Assembly: GCA_021738065.1 (NCBI GenBank)
Contig: JAIPCT010000027.1
Location: 1-37,155 of the forward strand
Reading direction: 5' to 3'
From: Burkholderiaceae bacterium
Lineage (GTDB): Bacteria; Pseudomonadota; Gammaproteobacteria; Burkholderiales; Rhodocyclaceae
DNA length: 37,155 bases
Shown one piece after another: positions 24,825 through 31,125 of the stretch. Position 1 is the stretch's first letter. The number at the start of each line of letters is the position of its first letter. Position numbers and translations under genes: made by a program. The notes below the pieces were generated by a model. The model made no database searches. It was not told the DNA's origin and saw only the letters and a program-made list of their open reading frames with translations.

Positions 24825-24952
24825 GATTTAACGTGAAGTAACTCGTTCGCAGCGACAGGCGATCGTCGAGCTCAGCGAGGAAATCAATAAGCTCCCCCGC
24901 GTCGGGGAGGATGGGTGGGGACGGCCCTGTTTGCGGCGTGTGCCTTGTGTCA
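24825..24952 (+). repeat. Intergenic repeat, copy D
   Basis: The clearest copy. It begins ATTTAACGTGAAGTAACTCG, has ATCGTCGAGCTCAGCGAGG, the hairpin CTCCCC/GGGGAG (24892-24908) and GATGGGTGGGGACGG, then a TTTGCGGCGTG tail. It fills most of the 173-base gap between fis and purH, so it would be in the 5' leader of purH or within a dusB-fis-purH transcript. Confidence 0.68.
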
Positions 24953-24984
24953 TCGTAGCGGGGCCTCCATTCGTCGCATTTGCC

Positions 24985-25215
24985 TTAGATCAGTTCGTGA
25001 TCGACCAACATGCGGCGCAGGGTACCGCGGCTGATGCCCAGCATGTCGGCCGCAACGGTCTGGTTGCCACCGGCCTGCTTCATGACGACTTCCAGCATGG
25101 GCAGTTCCACGCATTTCAGGACCATGTCGTAGATGGCGTGCGGTGCCTGGCCGTCGAGATCACGAAAATAGCGATTGAGGCTGCGCCGCACGCATTCCGG
25201 GATTTCGCTGCTCAT
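24985..25215 (-). CDS. fis: Nucleoid-associated regulator Fis
   Basis: 76 residues. The C-terminal helix-turn-helix QTVAADMLGISRGTLRRMLVDHELI is the conserved Fis DNA-binding end, preceded by LEVVMKQAGGNQ. Fis bends DNA and controls rRNA and growth-phase genes. It is shorter than the 98 residues of E. coli Fis, lacking most of the flexible N-terminal arm, as is common in betaproteobacteria. Its ATG overlaps the dusB stop (ATGA), the conserved dusB-fis arrangement. Confidence 0.95.
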   Translation of the reverse strand: MSSEIPECVRRSLNRYFRDLDGQAPHAIYDMVLKCVELPMLEVVMKQAGGNQTVAADMLGISRGTLRRMLVDHELI

Positions 25216-26246
25216 GCGGCCATCATTTCCGGAACCTGCTCTGCGCAGCGATCCTCGTATTGCAAGTGCTCGTTGGCCGCGGCATGACCGAGGAAAAATT
25301 CGTCGGTGGCGCTCAACTGTTCGTCGACGCCCTGCATCTGGTTCATGGCATGGCGGAAACCTGCCGCGCCGGCCAGGCCTTTGGTGTACCAGCTGATGTG
25401 CTTGCGCGCGATGCGCACGCCCGTATCTTCACCGTAGAAAGCGTAGAGATCCGCCAGGTGGCCGCGCAGAATATCGTGAATCTCCGCGACCCGCGGCGGC
25501 GGCAACAATTCGCCGGTCTCGAGGAAGTGTTCGATCTCGCGAAACAGCCAGGGACGTCCCTGGGCGGCACGACCGATCATGACCCCGTCGGCGCCGGTGT
25601 AGTCGAGAACGAACCGGGTTTTCTGCGGCGTACCGATGTCGCCGTTGGCGATCACCGGAATCCCGACTTGCGATTTGACCAGCGCGATGGTGTCGTATTC
25701 GGCACAACCCATGTACTGATCGGCGCGGGTGCGGCCATGAATGGCGATCGCACGGATGCCCGACTCCTCGGCGATGCGGGCGATTCGCGGGGCATTGCGG
25801 TTCTCGCGATTCCAGCCGGTGCGAAACTTGAGGGTGACCGGCGTATCCGGCACGGCAGCTACCACCGCTTCGAGAATTTTCGCCACCAGCGCCTCGTTTT
25901 GCATCAACGCCGAGCCGGCCATGACGTTGCAGATTTTTTTTGCCGGGCAGCCCATGTTGATGTCGATGATCTGCGCGCCGTTGTCCGCATTGTGCCGCGC
26001 GGCCTGCGCCATCATGGCCGGATCGGCGCCGGCAATCTGCACCGAAACCGGATCGACCTCTCCGGCATGGTCGGCACGACGGCGAGTCTTGGCGCTGCCG
26101 TACAGCAAGGAGTTGGATGTCACCATTTCGGACACCGCCAACCCGGCGCCGAGCTTTTTGCACAACTGGCGAAATGGTCGATCCGTCACCCCGGCCATGG
26201 GCGCGACAAACAGATTGTTGCGCAACTGGAAGCCGAGAAAATCCAT
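25212..26246 (-). CDS. dusB: tRNA-dihydrouridine synthase B
   Basis: 344 residues, FMN-dependent TIM-barrel. It reduces uridine to dihydrouridine in the tRNA D-loop. Motifs include LFVAPMAGVTDRPFR, the catalytic-cysteine loop INMGCPAKKICN, VTLKFRTGWN, AIHGRTRADQYMG and IANGDIGTPQ, then GADGVMIGRAAQGRPW at the phosphate site. Followed by fis with a four-base overlap. The upstream gap to ubiH contains repeat copy E and no clear promoter. Confidence 0.96.
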   Translation of the reverse strand: MDFLGFQLRNNLFVAPMAGVTDRPFRQLCKKLGAGLAVSEMVTSNSLLYGSAKTRRRADHAGEVDPVSVQIAGADPAMMAQAARHNADNGAQIIDINMGCPAKKICNVMAGSALMQNEALVAKILEAVVAAVPDTPVTLKFRTGWNRENRNAPRIARIAEESGIRAIAIHGRTRADQYMGCAEYDTIALVKSQVGIPVIANGDIGTPQKTRFVLDYTGADGVMIGRAAQGRPWLFREIEHFLETGELLPPPRVAEIHDILRGHLADLYAFYGEDTGVRIARKHISWYTKGLAGAAGFRHAMNQMQGVDEQLSATDEFFLGHAAANEHLQYEDRCAEQVPEMMAA

Positions 26247-26391
26247 ATCGGAATTGGGAAGGTATACGAAGGGACGGCGCGATTTTAACGCAAAGCGCGG
26301 TGGCCGTTATCGAGACTGCTTATTGCAGACCAAACGCTCATGGCACCACGCTCCACCCGCAGAAGATGAAACACGCAAGAAAACAAATTGA

Positions 26392-26478
26392 AGGCCCGCC
26401 CCCCATCCCCCCTCACGGGGGGCTACTGATCGGCTCGCTTCGCTCGGCTATTACCCGTCGTTCTGAACACGTAAATCA
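26392..26478 (-). repeat. Intergenic repeat, copy E (inverted)
   Basis: On the minus strand: TTTACGTGTTCAGAACGACG, GCCGAGCGAAGCGAGCC, then hairpin CCCCCCGTGAGGGGGG followed by GATGGGGGG. It shares the GCGAAGCGAGC block with copy C and the C-run, G-run, GATGGG layout with all copies. It lies between ubiH and dusB. Confidence 0.6.
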
Positions 26479-26490
26479 TTCGTTAAGGCA

Positions 26491-27672
26491 TCAGGGCCAG
26501 GCACGGGCGCCATAGATCATCCGCTTCGCCACAAAAGCGCGCAGCGACGGCATCAGATCGAGCGCCAGCAGACCGACCCCGCGCGCATGTTTCAAGGGGC
26601 CGAAATCGGAGGCAAAACTGTCCAGCAGCAGATTGGTAAAGCCGATCGCACCGCGCCGGTCGACCCGGCGGCCTTGTGCGTAAGCGGCGAGCACCTCGGG
26701 CGCACCGGGGTCGGCGACGCCATCCAGGTGTTGCGCCAGTTCCCAGATGTCGCGCAGTGCAAGATTGAATCCCTGGCCCGCCACCGGATGCAGGGTCTGC
26801 GCCGCATTGCCCAGCCAGACCTGCCGCTCGCCCACCGGATCCTGACGATAGCGCAGGCCGAGCGGATAGGCGCTGCGCGGGCTCGCCGCGGTAAATCGAT
26901 GCCGGGTGCCGAAGCGCTGTTGCAACAGCGCGAGAAATGCCGTGTCGTCCATCGAGCGAATCTCGGCCACTCGTTCATCGGCACAGGTCAGCACCACCGA
27001 ATAGCGCTCGCCGAGCGGCAGCAGTGCGACCGGTCCCTCACTGGTGAATCGCTCCCAGGCGACATTGCGATGCGGCGCGGCCACGCTCACGGAACACAGC
27101 ACGGCATGTTGCCCGTAGTCGCGCACAATACCGGCGTCAGGATCGACGGCGCCCTCGGCATAGGCGGTGAGCGCATAGCTCGCCGTATCGCCAGCGCCGA
27201 CTTTCTGCTTGTCCCGATAGGCGATAGCGGCCGCGGTCACCGCTGTGTCCAGCGCCGCGATCAGATCGCCCGCCGGCAGCACCCAGCCCAGCGCGTCGAG
27301 TCCGTGTTCGGCGGCGCGCAGACAGCTGCGTCCGAAACCGCCGCGCTGCGAGATATGAATAGTCTTGATCGGCGTCGCCGCAAGAGCCGGCCAAACGCCG
27401 AGCCATTCGAGAACCTGACGCGCGCCATCCGACAAGGCCAGCACGCGCCCGTCCTGGCGCACGGCATCGCGTTCGCGGGCCTCAAACAGTTCAGCACTCA
27501 CGCCATGAAGTTTCAGCGCGAGCGCCAGCGCCATTCCTGCCGGACCACCGCCGACGATGGCAACCCTGGGGTTGCCATCGTCGGCGGCCGGGTCGCGAAC
27601 TACTTGGCCGCCTCCCCGACTGACATCCGAATTCTCAAACAAGCCTGGAGAGACGTTTGACAAGCTATCCAT
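26491..27672 (-). CDS. ubiH: UbiH/UbiF-type FAD-dependent ubiquinone hydroxylase
   Basis: 393 residues from the chosen start. A flavin monooxygenase of ubiquinone ring hydroxylation. Visible are the FAD motif VAIVGGGPAGMALALAL, the DG-type strand RSAYPLGLRYRQD, and the second FAD motif VWLGNAAQTLHPVAGQGFNLALRDIWEL, which is very characteristic. Whether it is UbiH, UbiF or UbiI cannot be told from sequence alone. ATG 27672 has GAAGGGA six bases upstream; the frame extends to 27816, inside pepP. Even so, about 35 residues precede the FAD motif, more than usual, and part of them is encoded by a palindrome. A dispersed motif copy lies at 27182-27205. Confidence 0.88.
   Translation of the reverse strand: MDSLSNVSPGLFENSDVSRGGGQVVRDPAADDGNPRVAIVGGGPAGMALALALKLHGVSAELFEARERDAVRQDGRVLALSDGARQVLEWLGVWPALAATPIKTIHISQRGGFGRSCLRAAEHGLDALGWVLPAGDLIAALDTAVTAAAIAYRDKQKVGAGDTASYALTAYAEGAVDPDAGIVRDYGQHAVLCSVSVAAPHRNVAWERFTSEGPVALLPLGERYSVVLTCADERVAEIRSMDDTAFLALLQQRFGTRHRFTAASPRSAYPLGLRYRQDPVGERQVWLGNAAQTLHPVAGQGFNLALRDIWELAQHLDGVADPGAPEVLAAYAQGRRVDRRGAIGFTNLLLDSFASDFGPLKHARGVGLLALDLMPSLRAFVAKRMIYGARAWP
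27182..27205 (+). repeat. Dispersed motif copy 4 (inside ubiH)
   Basis: GCCGTATCG followed by CCAGCGCCGACTTTC. All 24 bases are identical to the reverse complement of 29100-29123 in pepP. In the ubiH frame (minus strand) it encodes KVGAGDTA. Confidence 0.7.
27548..27587. repeat. 40-base palindrome at the ubiH FAD motif
   Basis: Perfect 19-base arms (27548-27566 and 27569-27587) with a two-base centre. The arm reads CCGCCGACGATGGCAACCC. One arm encodes VAIVGG of the FAD motif; the inverted arm encodes the unusual residues just before it (ADDGNP). Confidence 0.85.
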
Positions 27673-27805
27673 CTTGATCCCTTCAACTTCGGCATCGTTC
27701 CCACCAGGATGAGCATCAGCCTGCACCGAAACTCCGCTGTGCTCCGCGCTCCGGGAAACGGGGCGACTATTCCGGCTCGCCTCGCGTGGGATCAGAGGAT
27801 CGGGA

Positions 27806-29161
27806 TCAGCCGGCACGTGCGTCGCGCATCAGCGCCTCGATGTCCGCAATCGTCTTCGGCGCGGCGGCGGTAATGATTTCGCAGCCGGTCGCCGTCACGA
27901 CTGCGTCGTCTTCGATACGCACGCCGATATTCCAGAAAGCTTCGGGCACATCGTCGGCAGCGCGGATGTAGCAGCCGGGCTCCATGGTCAGCACCATGCC
28001 GGGCACCAGCGGGGCCCAATTCTCGCCGGCTTTGTACTCGCCGGCATCGTGCACATCCTTGCCCAGCCAGTGACTGGTGCGATGCATGTAGAAGCGCTTG
28101 TAGGTCTCGGCTTCCATCACTCCATCCAGCGACCCGTGCAGCAGGCCAAGGTCGATCATGCCCTGCGCCAGCACCTTCAATGCGGTCTCGTGCGGATCGG
28201 CAAAAGTGGCGCCGGGGCGCACCGCGGCGATTGCCGCTGCCTGTGCATCCAGCACCAATCGATAGACATCGGCTTGCGCGCCGCTGAAGCGCCCGTTGAC
28301 CGGAAAGCTTCGCGTAATGTCCGAGGCATAACCGTTGAGTTCGCCGCCGGCATCGATCAGGAGCAGGTCTCCGTCGCGCAGGATTTGATCGTTGCCGACG
28401 TAGTGCAGGACGCAGGCATTGGCGCCACCGGCAACGATGGATGTGTAGGCCGGAAATTCGCAGCCGCGGCGACGAAATTCGTGCAGCAGTTCGGCTTCAA
28501 CCTCGTATTCGTAGCGTCCCGGCGCGACAAAGCGCATGGCCCGAATGTGGGCGTCGGTCGATAGGGTTGCGACGCGACGCATGATCGCAAGCTCGGCGTC
28601 ATCCTTGATCAGCCGCATGGCGTCCAGTTCGGCGCGGACATCGCGTATCGCGGCAGGCGCACGCTTGCCGCTGCGACTCGCCGCGCGCACGGTGTTCAGC
28701 GCCGTCGCGATGCGCTGATCCCAGCCGGCATCATGGCCAATGGAAAACCACAATGCCGGTTGATCTGCGAGCATTTCTCCCAGCTTGGCATCGAGTTCGC
28801 CAATGGCAAACGCCTGATCGAAACCGAAAGCTTCGCGGGCGCCGTCGGGGCCATGGCGAAAACCGTCCCAGATTTCCCGATCAAGATTTTTCTCGCGGCA
28901 AAACAGGATGGATTGCGGCGACCCGCCCCCATCACCAACTGCAATCACCAGCACGGCTTCGGGCTCGACAAAACCCGTCAGATACTGGAAGTAGCTGTCT
29001 GCCCGATAGGGGAAATGCGCATCGCGGTTGCGTGTCTGCTCGGCCGAGGTGGGAATGACGGCAATGCCGCCGCCGCCCTTTGCCATGCGATCGATCAGGG
29101 AAAGTCGGCGCTGGCGATACGGCTCGCAGGAGCTCTCAAGTGGCGGGTGCGGTGTATCCAT
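27806..29161 (-). CDS. pepP: Xaa-Pro aminopeptidase
   Basis: 451 residues, M24B metallopeptidase with the N-terminal aminopeptidase-P domain (about 10-150). It removes N-terminal residues before proline. Metal ligands are seen in LLIDAGGELNGYASDITRSF (two Asp), HRTSHWLG (His), TMEPGCYI (Glu) and GVRIEDD (Glu). The long upstream frame is rejected: MDTPHPPLESS lies just before the conserved YRQRRLSLIDRM, and the upstream part lies inside murU. Order murU-pepP-ubiH on one strand suggests a shared transcript, with only seven bases between murU and pepP. A dispersed motif copy is at 29100-29123. Confidence 0.93.
   Translation of the reverse strand: MDTPHPPLESSCEPYRQRRLSLIDRMAKGGGGIAVIPTSAEQTRNRDAHFPYRADSYFQYLTGFVEPEAVLVIAVGDGGGSPQSILFCREKNLDREIWDGFRHGPDGAREAFGFDQAFAIGELDAKLGEMLADQPALWFSIGHDAGWDQRIATALNTVRAASRSGKRAPAAIRDVRAELDAMRLIKDDAELAIMRRVATLSTDAHIRAMRFVAPGRYEYEVEAELLHEFRRRGCEFPAYTSIVAGGANACVLHYVGNDQILRDGDLLLIDAGGELNGYASDITRSFPVNGRFSGAQADVYRLVLDAQAAAIAAVRPGATFADPHETALKVLAQGMIDLGLLHGSLDGVMEAETYKRFYMHRTSHWLGKDVHDAGEYKAGENWAPLVPGMVLTMEPGCYIRAADDVPEAFWNIGVRIEDDAVVTATGCEIITAAAPKTIADIEALMRDARAG
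29100..29123 (-). repeat. Dispersed motif copy 5 (inside pepP)
   Basis: Minus strand GCCGTATCG followed by CCAGCGCCGACTTTC, identical over 24 bases to the ubiH copy. In the pepP frame it encodes PYRQRRLS. Confidence 0.7.
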
Positions 29162-29168
29162 CGAAGGA

Positions 29169-29903
<735 letters not shown>

Positions 29904-30941
29904 CTATCCACGACGACTTCCTAGTTGATTGGCATCCATGGTGTAGCCGAGAACCGTGACCTTGTCCTCGACCCGGTCAAGCAACTTTCGCAGCGGCGCA
30001 AGCTCGTTGTAGCGCTCGCATGCCTTGCGCAAATAACGCGCGACCCGGGGCAGATCCTTGAGGTAGCCATCCTTGCCGTCGCGATGAAAAAGTCGGGCGA
30101 AAATCCCCAGTACCTTGATGTGTCGTTGCACGCCCATCCACTCGTAGTCGCGAAAGAAATCGCCGAAGTCGGCGGCAACCGGCAGGCCCGCCTTGCGCGC
30201 CTGCTCCCAGTAGCGCACCAGCCAGTCGAGCGCGAGATCCTCGTCCCAATCGATGTAGGCATCCTTGAGCAGAGAGACCATGTCGTAGCTGATCGGTCCA
30301 TACACGGCATCCTGAAAATCGATGATGCCGGGATTGACTGCGCCCGGTGAGCCGATATGCATGAGGTTGCGCGAATGGTAGTCGCGATGAACAAAGACTT
30401 TCGGCTCGGCAAGATTTGTCGCCAGAATGCGCTGGAACACGGACTCGATCGCGTTCCTGTCGCTGTCGCTCAAGACTATCTGATGATGCCGGACGAGAAA
30501 CCACTCGGGGAACAAGTCCAGTTCGCGGCGCAACAGTGCGCTATCGTACTCGGGCAGCACGCCGGGACGGCTGGCACGCTGAATCGACACCAGCGCACTG
30601 ATGGCGTCCGCATAAAGCGCCACGGCGTTGTCGGCATCGAGCGCCTGCAAATAGGTGGTGTTGCCCAGATCCGAAAGCAAAAGGAAGCCACGTTCCAGGT
30701 CTTGCGCGAGGACTTCAGGGACATGCACCCCCGCCGCCAGAAACACCTGCTGCACTTTCAGCCAGGGTCGGCAATCCTCATTTGCCGGCGGAGCATCCAT
30801 GACGATGCGCGTGGTTTGATCGTCGAGCGTGACTCGAAAATAGCGGCGAAAACTGGCATCGGCCGAAGCTGGCGCCATGTTGAAATCGCGCCCCGGCCAC
30901 AATGCCGAAAGCCATGTCTTGATCTGCTTCTGGCGTTCCAT
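29904..30941 (-). CDS. amgK: N-acetylmuramate/N-acetylglucosamine anomeric kinase
   Basis: 345 residues, aminoglycoside-phosphotransferase-like kinase. It phosphorylates MurNAc and GlcNAc at C1 for peptidoglycan recycling, feeding MurU 30 bases downstream. The catalytic loop is VFVHRDYHSRNLM and the metal-binding segment IIDFQDAVYGPISYD. The N-terminal SADASFRRYFRV is the P-loop-like region. I start at MERQKQIKTWL, which matches the family. The frame upstream crosses the divergent promoter region and is not supported. Head-to-head with lptD. Confidence 0.9.
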   Translation of the reverse strand: MERQKQIKTWLSALWPGRDFNMAPASADASFRRYFRVTLDDQTTRIVMDAPPANEDCRPWLKVQQVFLAAGVHVPEVLAQDLERGFLLLSDLGNTTYLQALDADNAVALYADAISALVSIQRASRPGVLPEYDSALLRRELDLFPEWFLVRHHQIVLSDSDRNAIESVFQRILATNLAEPKVFVHRDYHSRNLMHIGSPGAVNPGIIDFQDAVYGPISYDMVSLLKDAYIDWDEDLALDWLVRYWEQARKAGLPVAADFGDFFRDYEWMGVQRHIKVLGIFARLFHRDGKDGYLKDLPRVARYLRKACERYNELAPLRKLLDRVEDKVTVLGYTMDANQLGSRRG

Positions 30942-31004
30942 AAGGGAGCCGCGGGAAAGGCGCAAAAGCTTTGTCGGACGGCGCGTTCCGCAGGCATGAA
31001 GTGA

Positions 31005-31021
31005 TAGAATTCGCGATTCTA
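31005..31021. promoter_or_regulatory. Symmetric -10-like element between amgK and lptD
   Basis: TAGAATTCGCGATTCTA is a 17-base palindrome that places TAGAAT, a good -10 hexamer, on both strands. It lies 63 bases from the amgK start and 104 bases from the lptD start. I find no strong -35 for either direction, so a divergent promoter is plausible but unproven. No clear sigma-E-type box was seen. Confidence 0.4.
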
Positions 31022-31125
31022 GCATCGGCCGGCAAAGGCATTTCCAGCATGCAGTTCGCGTAGCGCGACATGCGGGTTTTTGTCCACGCCTCTCTGTCAC
31101 CGCTGCAACAACTTATCGATACGGC

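Noticed and set aside
22021-24841. Long plus-strand frames opposite purD and purH (402 and 547 residues)
   Set aside because: Both are antisense shadows of strongly conserved purine enzymes. No start signals or motifs support them.
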